From contig NZ_LMSB01000034.1 in the NCBI RefSeq assembly GCF_001428005.1, positions 314,157 through 378,156 of the forward strand: a DNA stretch of 64,000 bases. The letters run 5' to 3'. Shown here in pieces: positions 50,454-59,824 of this stretch (positions are counted from its first letter, which is position 1; each line of letters starts with the position of its first letter). Below the pieces are notes generated by a model. The model saw only the letters and a program-made list of their open reading frames with translations. It ran no database searches and had not been told where the DNA came from. The DNA comes from Arthrobacter sp. Soil736. GTDB taxonomy: Bacteria; Actinomycetota; Actinomycetes; Actinomycetales; Micrococcaceae. The position numbers were made by a program, and so were the translations under genes.

Positions 50454-52049
50454 ATGCCCACAGACCGAAGCACGACCGACTCTTCAGCAGGCGTTATGAA
50501 CGCCAGCGGAACCAACAATATTGCACCCCCGGGTGTGAAAAAACCGAAGCTACTCGCACGTCGCCGGCTCAAGGAGTCCGACGTCAACGTCGTAGACCAG
50601 CCAATGCTTAAAAAGGCGCTCGGCGGCACGATCGTCGGCAACACCATGGAGTGGTACGACGTCGGCGTGTTCGGCTACCTGATCACCACCATGGGACCGG
50701 TGTTCCTGCCTGAGGCCGATAAGTCCGTGCAGACCCTGTTCCTCCTCGGAACCTTCGCCGCCACCTTTATCGCCCGACCCCTGGGCGGAGTCATCTTCGG
50801 CTGGCTCGGCGACAAGATCGGCCGCCAGAAGGTCCTCGCCGCCACGCTGATGCTGATGGCCGCGAGTACTTTCGCCGTCGGCCTACTGCCCGGCTATGCG
50901 CAGATCGGAATGTGGGCAGCGGCCCTGCTGGTGCTGCTCAAGCTGGTCCAGGGTTTCTCCACCGGCGGCGAGTACGCCGGTGCCACCACCTTTGTGAGCG
51001 AATACGCCCCGGACAAGCGCCGCGGCTTCTTCGCCAGCTTCCTGGACATGGGCAGCTACCTCGGCTTCGCCCTCGGCGCCGCCCTCGTCTCCGTGCTGCA
51101 GCTGACCCTGGGTCAGGGCGCCATGGAGGAGTGGGGCTGGAGGATCCCGTTCCTGGTTGCCGGACCGCTCGGCCTGATCGCGGTCTACTTCCGTAGCAAG
51201 ATTGAGGAATCCCCGCAGTTCCAGGCCACACTGGATGCCCAGGAAGACCTCGCCAAGGACGCCACTGCCTCAGATGCCGCCGCGTCCAAGGGCCCGGTGG
51301 GCATTGTGAAGGCCTACTGGCGTTCGCTCATCGTAGCCATGATCCTGGTTGCCGCCGCGAACACCGCCGGCTACGCCCTGACGTCCTACATGCCGACGTA
51401 CCTCACTGAGTCCAAGGGCTACGATCCGGTTCACGGCACGCTGCTGACCATCCCCGTGCTGGTCATCATGAGCCTGTGCATTCCGCTGACCGGAAAGCTC
51501 TCCGACCGCATCGGCCGCCGCCCGGTCCTGTGGATCGGTGCAGTGAGCACCGTCGTGCTGGCTACCCCTGCGTTCCTGCTGATCGGCATCGGCGGCGTCT
51601 GGTCGACACTGGCCGGACTGGCCCTCGTTGCCTTTCCCGTCACGTTCTACGTGGCGAACCTGGCCTCGGCCCTGCCGGCACAGTTCCCGACTGCCAGCCG
51701 TTACGGTGCCATGGGCATCGCCTACAACTTCTCGGTGGCAATCTTCGGCGGAACCACGCCGTTCATCGTGGCAGCACTGATCACGGCGACGGGCAACGAC
51801 ATGATGCCTGCGTACTACCTCATGGCCACTTCGGCCATCGGCGCCGTGGCCATCTACTTCCTGAAGGAATCGGCCAACCGTCCCCTGCCGGGTTCCATGC
51901 CCAGCGTGGACACCCAGGCGGAAGCCCGGGAGCTCGTAGCCACGCAGGATGAGAACCCGCTGATTGATCTCGACGAACTGCCGTTCGAGGACCTGGACCT
52001 GGACGCCGAACTGGACGCCGAACTCGAAAAGGTCCCTGCCAGGGCCTAA
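50454..52049 (+). CDS. MFS transporter, ProP-like (metabolite:H+ symporter family)
   Basis: A 531-residue twelve-helix symporter. GGTIVGNTMEWYDVGVFGYL, ARPLGGVIFGWLGDKIGRQK and LKLVQGFSTGGEYAGATTFV are diagnostic for the MHS family that includes the osmoprotectant transporter ProP. Substrates range over proline, betaine, ectoine and dicarboxylates. The acidic C-terminus (IDLDELPFEDLDLDAELDAE) is unusual and could act as a sensor tail. ATG 50454 with AGGAG nine bases upstream is preferred to 50430. A strong terminator follows. Confidence 0.88.
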   Translation: MPTDRSTTDSSAGVMNASGTNNIAPPGVKKPKLLARRRLKESDVNVVDQPMLKKALGGTIVGNTMEWYDVGVFGYLITTMGPVFLPEADKSVQTLFLLGTFAATFIARPLGGVIFGWLGDKIGRQKVLAATLMLMAASTFAVGLLPGYAQIGMWAAALLVLLKLVQGFSTGGEYAGATTFVSEYAPDKRRGFFASFLDMGSYLGFALGAALVSVLQLTLGQGAMEEWGWRIPFLVAGPLGLIAVYFRSKIEESPQFQATLDAQEDLAKDATASDAAASKGPVGIVKAYWRSLIVAMILVAAANTAGYALTSYMPTYLTESKGYDPVHGTLLTIPVLVIMSLCIPLTGKLSDRIGRRPVLWIGAVSTVVLATPAFLLIGIGGVWSTLAGLALVAFPVTFYVANLASALPAQFPTASRYGAMGIAYNFSVAIFGGTTPFIVAALITATGNDMMPAYYLMATSAIGAVAIYFLKESANRPLPGSMPSVDTQAEARELVATQDENPLIDLDELPFEDLDLDAELDAELEKVPARA

Positions 52050-52077
52050 TGCGATAACAGCCCCGCGTCCGCACTGA

Positions 52078-52132
52078 CGAAGGCCTGCCCGGCGTGCCCT
52101 CCCGCGGGGGAAGCACGCCGGGCAGGCCTTCG
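52078..52132 (+). terminator. Strong hairpin terminator
   Basis: CGAAGGCCTGCCCGGCGTGC (52078-52097) pairs perfectly with 52113-52132 around a 15-base loop, 29 bases after the ProP-like gene. Confidence 0.85.
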
Positions 52133-52135
52133 CTC

Positions 52136-52195
52136 TGCCCGGCGTTGTGTTGCCCTCTGTTGTGCTGCCCTGTGCTGTGCTGCCCGGCGCTGTGC
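52136..52195. repeat. Four degenerate 15-bp tandem repeats
   Basis: TGCCCGGCGTTGTGT, TGCCCTCTGTTGTGC, TGCCCTGTGCTGTGC and TGCCCGGCGCTGTGC follow one another directly between the terminator and the FUSC gene. Divergence among copies suggests the array is old. Confidence 0.8.
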
Positions 52196-52254
52196 TATTT
52201 TTCCCATGGCGGTTCTCCCCGAGAGCGGCCGGCTGAGTGATAGGTGGTTTTTCC

Positions 52255-53334
52255 GTGCGGTCCGTTCTGCGCCATGTCAGGATCCTGCACAGCCTGGGAC
52301 CGGCCAACAACGACCATCTCTCCGCCATTCGCGTGGCCATCAGCGTGGCGGTTCCGTCCCTCCTCCTGCTTCTGAGCGGGAGGCCCGAGCTGATCATCTA
52401 CGCCGTATTCGGCGCACTGACCGGCATGTACGGGCGGTCCGAGCCGCACCAGCTGCGGCTGAGGCACCAGCTGCAGGCCGCGCTGGTCCTGCTGTCCGGC
52501 GTGGGGGTAGGCGTATTCCTCTCCGTCAATCAGCTCCATTCCTGGTGGCTCGTGGGCATAGAGGCATTACTGGCCGGCGCGGGCTCGATCTACTCCGACA
52601 AGGTGCGGCTCAAACCCAACGGCCCCTTCTTCGGCATCCTTGCCCTCGGTGCCTGCGCCTCCGTCCCCACGGTTGTTCCGTGGTACGTTGCGCTGCTCAT
52701 TAGCGCTGGATCTGCGGGCTTTTCCCTTCTTGTGGGCTTTGGCGGCTGGGTGCGGCGCCGCGCCTGGAACACCGGGGCGGTGCGGGAAACTGTCCGGCTG
52801 CGTGGACGGCTCCGGCGCCAGGCCATCATCCACGCCGCTCGCTACACGGTGGCGGTGGGCGCCGCCGGGACCATCGGCGTCATCACAGGCAGCGGCCACT
52901 CGCACTGGGCAATGGCCGCCGCCGCGGTTCCCCTTGCAGGCGCCGACCTGCCCAGCAGCGTCCACCGCGGCATTCACCGCATCACGGGGACGCTGCTCGG
53001 ACTGGTGGTCGTCGCCGTCGTGCTCCTGCCGGGCCCGTCGGCCCCCTTGCAATTTTTCCCGGGAGCCGAGGCCGCCGTCCTTGCCGTTCTGGTGATGGTC
53101 TTCCAATTCACCACCGAGCTGTTCATGGCCCGGCACTATGGGCTGGCGATGATCTCCTTCACGCCCGTCATTCTCCTGATGACGCAGCTGGCTGCGCCGG
53201 CCGACCCCCACGTGCTCATTGCCGAACGCGGCATTGAAACAGTTGTGGGTGCGGTGACCGGCATCCTCGTGGTGGTGTTCATCCGTTCGCGCCGGAGTCC
53301 TGTTCCTTCGGCCTCCGCGGCGGGCCGGCCATGA
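52255..53334 (+). CDS. FUSC family protein (aromatic-acid exporter-like)
   Basis: A 359-residue membrane protein with about ten helices in two blocks. LSAIRVAISVAVPSLLLLLS, LIIYAVFGALTGMYGRSEPH, and the second half AARYTVAVGAAGTIGVITGS and SSVHRGIHRITGTLLGLVVV are the FUSC/YccS pattern; members such as AaeB export aromatic acids. GTG 52255 has AGGTGG seven bases upstream. Its 3' end overlaps the convergent SDR gene by 56 bases. Confidence 0.83.
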   Translation: MRSVLRHVRILHSLGPANNDHLSAIRVAISVAVPSLLLLLSGRPELIIYAVFGALTGMYGRSEPHQLRLRHQLQAALVLLSGVGVGVFLSVNQLHSWWLVGIEALLAGAGSIYSDKVRLKPNGPFFGILALGACASVPTVVPWYVALLISAGSAGFSLLVGFGGWVRRRAWNTGAVRETVRLRGRLRRQAIIHAARYTVAVGAAGTIGVITGSGHSHWAMAAAAVPLAGADLPSSVHRGIHRITGTLLGLVVVAVVLLPGPSAPLQFFPGAEAAVLAVLVMVFQFTTELFMARHYGLAMISFTPVILLMTQLAAPADPHVLIAERGIETVVGAVTGILVVVFIRSRRSPVPSASAAGRP

Positions 53335-54076
53335 ACCGGTCCGGCAGGATCCGGGCGGCCGCGGCAAGCACCTTGTAGCGCTTGGTGGGAATCGAGACCG
53401 CCTTCCCCCGCGCGTTGTCCGCCAGCCCTTCCCGGACCACGCGGCCCGGACGCAGCCAGGTCCAGCGCGGGACGACCGATATGTCCATCCCCATCCGGTC
53501 GTGGAACTCCGTGTGGACAAAACCGGGGCAGACCGCTGTGACCTTGACGCCCCGGTCCGCGTAAGCGAGGTTGGCCCACCGGCTGAAGCTGAGCAGCCAC
53601 GCCTTGGCCGCGGAGTACGAGCCGCGGGGAAGGAACGCCGCCACGCTGGCCACATTGATGATCCGGCCGGAGCCGCGTTTCAGCATCCCCTGCAGGGCAG
53701 CGTGGCTGAGCACCATGGCGGTTTCCACGTGCAGTTTCAGGTGCTTCTTCTCGTCCTCGATGCTGTTTTCGTCAAAGTTGAGCAACAGCCCGATCCCGGC
53801 ATTGTTCACCAGCACGTCCACCGGACGCGATGCGTCGGACAGGCGCGCGACGACGGCGAACACACCGGCGTCGTCCGTCAGGTCCGCGGACAGCACCTCG
53901 GCCGTGGCTCCGTACCGCCGCTGGAGTTCCTCTGCAGTTGCCTGAAGGCGTGCCTCGTCGCGTGCCACCAGCACGAGGTTGTGGCCCTGTTCGGCGAGCT
54001 GGCGGGCGAATTCAGCCCCGAGGCCGGCGGTGGCACCGGTGACAAGGGCTGTGGGGTGGGTGGTGTTCGGTGTCAT
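53279..54076 (-). CDS. SDR family oxidoreductase (DltE/SadH-like)
   Basis: A 265-residue classical short-chain dehydrogenase: TGATAGLGAEFARQLAEQGH for NADP, VNNAGIGLL, and the active-site serine and tyrosine in NVASVAAFLPRGSYSAAKAW. The shape VCPGFVHTEFHDRMGMD and the C-terminal positively charged ending resemble DltE/SadH-like members that act on lipophilic substrates. ATG 54076. The last 56 bases overlap the FUSC gene on the other strand, encoding KEQDSGANG. Confidence 0.87.
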   Translation of the reverse strand: MTPNTTHPTALVTGATAGLGAEFARQLAEQGHNLVLVARDEARLQATAEELQRRYGATAEVLSADLTDDAGVFAVVARLSDASRPVDVLVNNAGIGLLLNFDENSIEDEKKHLKLHVETAMVLSHAALQGMLKRGSGRIINVASVAAFLPRGSYSAAKAWLLSFSRWANLAYADRGVKVTAVCPGFVHTEFHDRMGMDISVVPRWTWLRPGRVVREGLADNARGKAVSIPTKRYKVLAAAARILPDRFMAGPPRRPKEQDSGANG

Positions 54077-54180
54077 GCCAACAGCCTAGCTTCGCGGCCG
54101 CGCCGGAGGCAGGGCTCTTGGCAGTACGCAGGGCATGACTGTTGGCATGACGCCGAACAGGACCGGAGATCATGCCGAGA

Positions 54181-56028
54181 TCAGGCGAACCTGGCCAGCG
54201 GATTCTTGAGCCGTCCGGCCTTCTGCAGGCCGCCCGACGGGTCCGTGAGGTCCAGCATCTGCTGGTTGTTGCGCAGCTGCAGCCGGTTGAGGCAGGACAG
54301 TTCGAAGTCCGGGGCGAACAGGTCGTGGCGGGCAAACTGGTCCTCGAGCTCGGGATGCCGCAGCTGGTAATCCCGGATTGCCGCAGCGGCCGGCCCCCAG
54401 AAGTCGTCCCCGCTGAGCTTCCCGTCCTCCACCAGCAGCGCGTTGAGGAAACGGAAAATGCAGTCGAACACGTCGGTGAAAATCGCGAGGACCTTGTCGC
54501 CATCGGGGATGTCGGCCCGGATCCGTGCCACGGCATCCGGCAGGTCCAGGCGGTCCCCCATCACCACGATTTCCTCGGCGATGTCTTTCATGATGGCCCG
54601 GACCGGAACGCCGTCTTCGAGCACCAGGATCACGTTCTCGCCGTGCGGCATGAAGGCGAGCTCATACCGGTAGACACAGTGCACCAGGGGAACGAGGTAG
54701 GCGTCGAAGTAGCGGCGCAGCCACTCGGCGGGCGCCAGCCCCGACTGCTCCATGAGGGCAGAGACCATCGGCTTGCCAAGGGCGTCCACGTGCAGCAGCG
54801 ACGCCATGGTGGCCAGTTGCTGGCCGTCCCTGAGCAGCGGCAGGGGACTCTCCCGCCACAGGGCCGACAGCATTTTCCGGTAGGGCGAGTCCTTGGCGGA
54901 TCCTGCCTCGTAGCGGCCGTTGTGGTAGCCGATGGCCGCCGTCTCACTGATCATGGCGAACCCGCTGCGCTGGAGGGTGCTGTCCCGGGCGATGAGCCCG
55001 CTCAGCCAGTCGTTGATGGCCGGCGTGGCCTTCATGTACTGCGGGGATAGCCCCCGCATGAAACCCATGTTGAGGACGGACAGGGCGGTCTTGACGTAGC
55101 TCTTTCGTGGATCGTCTGTGTTAAAAAACGTCCTGATGGACTGCTGCGCCTGGTAGGTATCCGCTCCCGTGCCCAAGTGCACGATGTGCTTCCGGGCTAT
55201 CTCGGCAGCGAAGGTCACGGTGATCTTGTTTTCCCACTGCCAGGGGTGGACCGGCATGAGGAAGTACTGCGCCGGGTCAAGCCCCTTCGCCCGGATCCCG
55301 GCCTCGAAGTTCGCGAGTCCGGCCTCCCCCAGTTCGGCCTCCAGGTGGCTCTGGTAGTCCAGCCCCTCGCCGGAGCTGAACACAGCCCTGCTGCGGTGCA
55401 CGGCAATCCATTCCAGCTGCACGGGCGCGCCTGACTCCGGTGCGAACGCCTGGTAATCGGTGATGCCAAAGCCGAGACGGCCGTTATTTGCCACGAAGCA
55501 CGGGTGGCCTTCGGTCATGCTCCGCTCGATCGCCTGGAAGTCGGCTGCAGGATCCGCCCCTCCCGTGACGCCGGCCGCGAGTTGCCTGGCAGTCGCCTGC
55601 CCCTTCCATTGCTTGAAGGCGTGGCTGGACAGCGTGCTGCTGATTTCCTCGAGGTACACGGGAAGCATCTCTTCCCGGATTCCCAGCATGTTCCGGAACT
55701 CACTGATGAAACTGAGCGCATCAGGGGCGGACTCCGCTCCGTTCCGGATGCAGCGGATGGAGGCGGCGTCGATGGACCAGTGGTCCAGGTCCAGCACCCG
55801 CGCGGCGAAGGAGTACTCCACGCTGCCGTCGTCGCTCAGGACCCGGTAGGCCGTGAGCGCCGGCGCCGCAGATGCCGTGATCATCTCAGGTGCCAGGATC
55901 CGCTCGTGGGAGAACTCGGCGAGCGCCTTGCGGACCAGGTGCCGGTTGGCCCGGTCCCACAGTTCGGGCTGGAGATGGGCGATGAATTGTCCACGCGATA
56001 GTTCAGATTCGAGTTCGATGATGGTCAC
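54181..56028 (-). CDS. desD: NIS siderophore synthetase, DesD-like (IucA/IucC family)
   Basis: A 615-residue ATP-dependent synthetase of the IucA/IucC family. PCFVANNGRLGFGITDYQAF, VHPWQWENKITVTFA, KTALSVLNMGFMRGLSPQYM and YELAFMPHGENVILVLEDG are family signatures covering the ATP and substrate sites. By homology it links N-hydroxy-N-succinylcadaverine units into desferrioxamine. It overlaps desC by four bases (ATGA) and is the last gene of desABCD. The start is fixed by that overlap. Confidence 0.92.
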   Translation of the reverse strand: MTIIELESELSRGQFIAHLQPELWDRANRHLVRKALAEFSHERILAPEMITASAAPALTAYRVLSDDGSVEYSFAARVLDLDHWSIDAASIRCIRNGAESAPDALSFISEFRNMLGIREEMLPVYLEEISSTLSSHAFKQWKGQATARQLAAGVTGGADPAADFQAIERSMTEGHPCFVANNGRLGFGITDYQAFAPESGAPVQLEWIAVHRSRAVFSSGEGLDYQSHLEAELGEAGLANFEAGIRAKGLDPAQYFLMPVHPWQWENKITVTFAAEIARKHIVHLGTGADTYQAQQSIRTFFNTDDPRKSYVKTALSVLNMGFMRGLSPQYMKATPAINDWLSGLIARDSTLQRSGFAMISETAAIGYHNGRYEAGSAKDSPYRKMLSALWRESPLPLLRDGQQLATMASLLHVDALGKPMVSALMEQSGLAPAEWLRRYFDAYLVPLVHCVYRYELAFMPHGENVILVLEDGVPVRAIMKDIAEEIVVMGDRLDLPDAVARIRADIPDGDKVLAIFTDVFDCIFRFLNALLVEDGKLSGDDFWGPAAAAIRDYQLRHPELEDQFARHDLFAPDFELSCLNRLQLRNNQQMLDLTDPSGGLQKAGRLKNPLARFA

Positions 56029-56690
56029 AGTGAGGCTTCCTGTCCGGTGGTGGAGTGGTCGGTGGTGGAGTGGTCAGTGGTGGAGTGGTCTGTGGTGGAG
56101 TCACAAGTGCCCGGCTGGTGTGAGTTCGGCCCGTGGCTGGTCGGCCTGTGGAGGGAAGGGCCGCGGCGGGCAGTCCGTGCGGATTGGAAGTCGCCCTGGG
56201 TGCAGAAGCTGAGCAGCGCCTGCTTGTCCGGCAGGGTCACTACTCCCGCAGGCCTGAATCCGAGCCGTGAATTCAGCGCCTGGATCCTGGCGTTACGCGC
56301 ATCGGGCTCCACCACCACACGGTCCACGCCGGGCTTCAGGAAGAGGCGCTCCAGGACCGCCTCCATGACATCGGCGGTGAAGCCGTGCCGCGGCTTTTCC
56401 GGAGGCGCCACGAGCAGGTGCATTCCGATGTCCCCGGGCTGCACGGCATAGGCCTGGTCCAGGGGCGAGTGCGCCGGCAGGTATTCCTCCATCAGGAAGG
56501 CGGGGACGCCGTCGTCGAGCCCGAGCAGCGCGTGGTGATGCCCGCTGGACTGGATTTTGGAGTATTCCTCCGCGACGTCCTCGACCGTCGCGGAGAGCAT
56601 TCCCCAGAAGGAGGCATAGGGCCGGGTCACCCAGCCGTGGATGAGTGGCGCGTCGGCCGCCGCATCGAGGCAGCGGAACGTGAAGCTCAT
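56025..56690 (-). CDS. desC: GNAT acyltransferase, DesC-like, with DHSTT-repeat tail
   Basis: A 221-residue acyltransferase of the siderophore (IucB/AlcB-like) GNAT group: FLMEEYLPAHSPLDQAYAVQ, DIGMHLLVAPPEKPRHGFTA and VVVEPDARNARIQALNSRLG. It acylates N-hydroxycadaverine with succinyl- or acetyl-CoA. After the domain a 45-residue tail ends in DHSTT units encoded by a 15-bp tandem repeat (56046-56102). Overlaps both desB and desD by four bases. Confidence 0.9.
   Translation of the reverse strand: MSFTFRCLDAAADAPLIHGWVTRPYASFWGMLSATVEDVAEEYSKIQSSGHHHALLGLDDGVPAFLMEEYLPAHSPLDQAYAVQPGDIGMHLLVAPPEKPRHGFTADVMEAVLERLFLKPGVDRVVVEPDARNARIQALNSRLGFRPAGVVTLPDKQALLSFCTQGDFQSARTARRGPSLHRPTSHGPNSHQPGTCDSTTDHSTTDHSTTDHSTTGQEASL
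56046..56102. repeat. 15-bp tandem repeat in desC
   Basis: Three full units of GGTGGTGGAGTGGTC type (56046, 56061, 56076) and most of a fourth. On the coding strand each gives five residues, DHSTT. Unit length is a multiple of three, so copy number can change without frameshift. Confidence 0.9.
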
Positions 56691-58102
56691 GCCGGCACCT
56701 CGGCGTGGGCCTGCACGCCGCCTGCCTGCGGTGTCTCCGGCTCAGCCGGCCTCACGCCTTCCGGCCCGGCGGTGCCCGGCGCGCCGAATTCCTGGAAGGC
56801 GATGCTCCGCTCCACCGGGTAAACCTCGCGTCCCGTGATTTCCCGCAGGATGCAGGAGTTCCGGTAGGCCGCCATGCCAAGGTCCGGCGTGACGAAGCCG
56901 TGGGTGTGGAGTTCGGCGTTCTGGACAAAGATTTCGCCGGGTTCGACGCCGGTGCTGTAGTTCCGCTGCACCGCAAACCTGCCGCTGCTGTCGCGCGAAA
57001 TTCGGCCCTGCACGCCGGCGAGGAACGCCGGCTCACGGTAGGCGTACCCGGTGGCCAGCACCACCGCCTCGGTGTCGAGCCCGTAGCCGACGCCCTGCTC
57101 CCCGTGCCGCAGCTCCAGCCGGTGCGAATCCGTGGACGCGTCCCACGAAGCTCCGGTGAGCGCCGAGTGCGTCAGCAACCGGGTGTCCACCATGCCGGAA
57201 AGGCTCTTGGTGTAGAGGAGATCGTAGATGGCGTCTATGAGCTCGGAGTTGATGCCCTTGTAGAGGTTCTTCTGGCTCCGGACCAGCCCGTCCCGCTGTT
57301 CCTGCGGCAGGGAGTGGAAGTAGTCCACGTAGTCGGGAGACGTCATCTCCAGGGTGAGTTTGGTGTATTCCAGCGGGAAGAAGCGGCCGGACCGGGTGAC
57401 CCAGTTGAGCTGGTACCCGTGGACGTCGATGTCCTGCAGCAGCTCGTAGTAGATCTCGGCCGCGCTCTGGCCGCTGCCCACGATAGTGATGCTGCGCCGT
57501 TGCTGGAGCTCACTCTTCCTCGCCAGGTAGTCGGCATTGTGGAGGACAAGACCGCCGGCCTTGGCTATCCCGGCACAGGCGCCGGGAATGTAGGGCGACG
57601 TGCCGGTGCCGAGCACAAGCCTCCGCGCGCGAAGCACCTCCCGCCCGTCCAGGCCGTTCACCGCAATCCGGTACACGCCGTCGTCGTAAGTGACCTCCGT
57701 GACCTCCGTGCCGAACCGGACCGAGTCCAGCTGGCCCGCCACCCACTGGCAGTACTGGTTGTACTCCGCCCGCAGCGGGTAGAAATTTTCCCGGATGTAG
57801 AAGCGGTAGAGCCTCCCGGTCTGTTTGAGGAAGTTCAGGAAGGAGTAGGGTGACGCCGGATCCGCCAGCGTCACCAGGTCGGCCAGGAAGGGGACCTGCA
57901 GGTGGGCCGGCTCGAGCATCATGCCGGGGTGCCAGTCGAAGGACTCCCGGCGCTCCAGGAACACGCCGTCCAGGCCGTCGACCGGTTCGCTCAAGGCGGC
58001 CAGTCCCAGGTTGAAGGGCCCGACGCCGATTCCGGCGAAGTCGTAAATGCGGCCTGCGCCGGAGGGGCTCAATGAAGGGGAGCTCAATGCCGACGTGCTC
58101 AT
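56687..58102 (-). CDS. desB: Lysine/cadaverine N-hydroxylase, DesB-like
   Basis: A 471-residue flavin monooxygenase of the IucD/PvdA family. GIGVGPFNLGLAALSEPVDG binds FAD near the N-terminus, FLADLVTLADPASPYSFLNF is the family signature, and IVGSGQSAAEIYYELLQD binds NADPH. It N-hydroxylates cadaverine in desferrioxamine synthesis. ATG 58102 overlaps the desA stop (ATGA); the longer frame to 58528 is antisense read-through. The C-terminal Pro/Glu-rich tail is dispensable-looking. Confidence 0.92.
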   Translation of the reverse strand: MSTSALSSPSLSPSGAGRIYDFAGIGVGPFNLGLAALSEPVDGLDGVFLERRESFDWHPGMMLEPAHLQVPFLADLVTLADPASPYSFLNFLKQTGRLYRFYIRENFYPLRAEYNQYCQWVAGQLDSVRFGTEVTEVTYDDGVYRIAVNGLDGREVLRARRLVLGTGTSPYIPGACAGIAKAGGLVLHNADYLARKSELQQRRSITIVGSGQSAAEIYYELLQDIDVHGYQLNWVTRSGRFFPLEYTKLTLEMTSPDYVDYFHSLPQEQRDGLVRSQKNLYKGINSELIDAIYDLLYTKSLSGMVDTRLLTHSALTGASWDASTDSHRLELRHGEQGVGYGLDTEAVVLATGYAYREPAFLAGVQGRISRDSSGRFAVQRNYSTGVEPGEIFVQNAELHTHGFVTPDLGMAAYRNSCILREITGREVYPVERSIAFQEFGAPGTAGPEGVRPAEPETPQAGGVQAHAEVPA

Positions 58103-59772
58103 GCGCGTGCCTCCCGGGCTGCAGCGGCGGATTCGCCCGCAGGCGCCGTGCCGGTCAGGCTCTCCCCTGCCCGCCGGACGAGCTCGATGATCTCCCGGAT
58201 GTCCTCCAGCGTGGCCTCGGCGTTGAGCAGCGTGAACTTCAGGAAGTGCCGGCCCGCGACCTTGGTCCCGGCCACCACCGCTTGGCCCGAGGCAAAGACC
58301 GCGGCGCGGATGGCCGGGTTCAGGCTGTCCGCGAGGTCCTCGGACAGCCGCGTCCCGTCCGCGAGCACCGGCCGGTAGCGGAAGACCAGGGTGCTCAGTT
58401 GCGGCTCGGCCGCCAGTTCGAAGTCGGCATCCGCCGAGAGCACCGTTCCCACGCGGGCGGCGAGGTCGATCGCCTCGTCGAGGAGCGCACCGATGGCATC
58501 CGCCCCCATGATGCGGAGCGTGAGCCAAAGCTTGAGGGCGTCGAACCGGCGCGTGGTCTGGATGCTCTTGTCCACCTGGTTGGGGATCTCGGCCCTTGCG
58601 GCGGCTTCCGGGTTCAGGTAGTCGGCGTAATACGTCACGTGCCGGAGCATGGCGCCGTCCCGGACCAGGAGGGCGCTGGAGCTGACCGGCTGGAAGAACG
58701 TCTTGTGGAAGTCAACGGTGACGGAGTCGGCCAGCCGGATTCCGTCCAGGAGGTGCCGGTACCTGTTGGACACCATGAGCCCGCCGCCATATGCGGCATC
58801 CACGTGGAACCAGGCACCGTAGCCGCGGGCCAGGGCGGCGAGCTCGGCGAGCGGGTCCACGGCACCGAAGTCGGTGGTCCCCGCCGTGGCCACAACCGCC
58901 ATCGGCACCAGGCCGGCGCTGCGCGCTGCCGCGATGGCCCCGGCCAGTTCGGAAGGATCCATCCGGTGGTCGGCGGCGCAGCCGACGGAGACGACGGCGT
59001 CGAAGCCCAGCCCGAGCATGGACGCCGACTTCCGGATGCTGAAGTGGCTGTCCGCCGACGTGAAGATCCGCAGCTTTTCCAGCAGTGCCGGGAGCCGGAG
59101 CCCGGCGTTCGCCGGATCGAGCCGCAGCTCCGCCACGGCGTGGTTCCGCGCGATCAGCAGCGCCTGGAAGTTGGACTGGCTGCCGCCGGAGGTGAACACG
59201 CCGTCCGCCCCGCTTCCCAGCTGCAGGCGGCCCGCCGTCCAGTCGATGAGGCGCCGCTCGATCATCGTGGCGCCCGCGCTCTGGTCCCATGTGTCCATGG
59301 ACGAGTTCACGGCGGACAGGACGGCCTCCCCCACGAGCGCCGGAATGACCACCGGGCAGTTCAGGTGCGCGGCGTACTTGGCATCGTGGAAATAGACGGC
59401 GTCGCGCAGATACGTCTCCTGCAGCTCGTCGAGGGCGGCCGCCGTGTCGGGCAGGGGCAGGTCCAGGTCGACGGCGTCCACGCGGCTCTTCATCTCGGCA
59501 GGGCCGACGCCGGTGAACGGCTGAGAGGTCCGCTCAATTTTGGTGGCCACGGCGTTGACTCCCTGCAGCACCTGCGCCACGTACCGCGGCGCGTTGCGGG
59601 CGTTGAAGAGGTGGTTGCTGGCGGCGAGGGCCAGCTCCACCCCGGCCCCGAAGTCGACGTCCGGCGAAATGTTGCCGCGAAGACGGGAACCGGCCGTTGC
59701 CTCTCCTGCGGGATATCCGGTATCGGTTTCTTGGTCCACGCGTGTTTCGTCCACATCGGGCAGCAGGGTCAT
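58099..59772 (-). CDS. desA: PLP-dependent lysine decarboxylase, DesA-like
   Basis: A 557-residue group II decarboxylase. The PLP lysine is Lys357 in SVTVDFHKTFFQP; FTSGGSQSNFQALLIARNHA and HVDAAYGGGLMVSN are cofactor-binding segments. It makes cadaverine from lysine, the first step of desferrioxamine synthesis. ATG 59772 leaves AAGG nine bases upstream; the ATG at 59781 is too close to that site. Iron box 53 bases upstream. First gene of the coupled desABCD operon. Confidence 0.92.
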   Translation of the reverse strand: MTLLPDVDETRVDQETDTGYPAGEATAGSRLRGNISPDVDFGAGVELALAASNHLFNARNAPRYVAQVLQGVNAVATKIERTSQPFTGVGPAEMKSRVDAVDLDLPLPDTAAALDELQETYLRDAVYFHDAKYAAHLNCPVVIPALVGEAVLSAVNSSMDTWDQSAGATMIERRLIDWTAGRLQLGSGADGVFTSGGSQSNFQALLIARNHAVAELRLDPANAGLRLPALLEKLRIFTSADSHFSIRKSASMLGLGFDAVVSVGCAADHRMDPSELAGAIAAARSAGLVPMAVVATAGTTDFGAVDPLAELAALARGYGAWFHVDAAYGGGLMVSNRYRHLLDGIRLADSVTVDFHKTFFQPVSSSALLVRDGAMLRHVTYYADYLNPEAAARAEIPNQVDKSIQTTRRFDALKLWLTLRIMGADAIGALLDEAIDLAARVGTVLSADADFELAAEPQLSTLVFRYRPVLADGTRLSEDLADSLNPAIRAAVFASGQAVVAGTKVAGRHFLKFTLLNAEATLEDIREIIELVRRAGESLTGTAPAGESAAAAREARA

Positions 59773-59824
59773 GGCAGTCATCCTTTTTTCGGGATCGGGT
59801 CCGCTCAGTTGCGGCGACCGCTAC

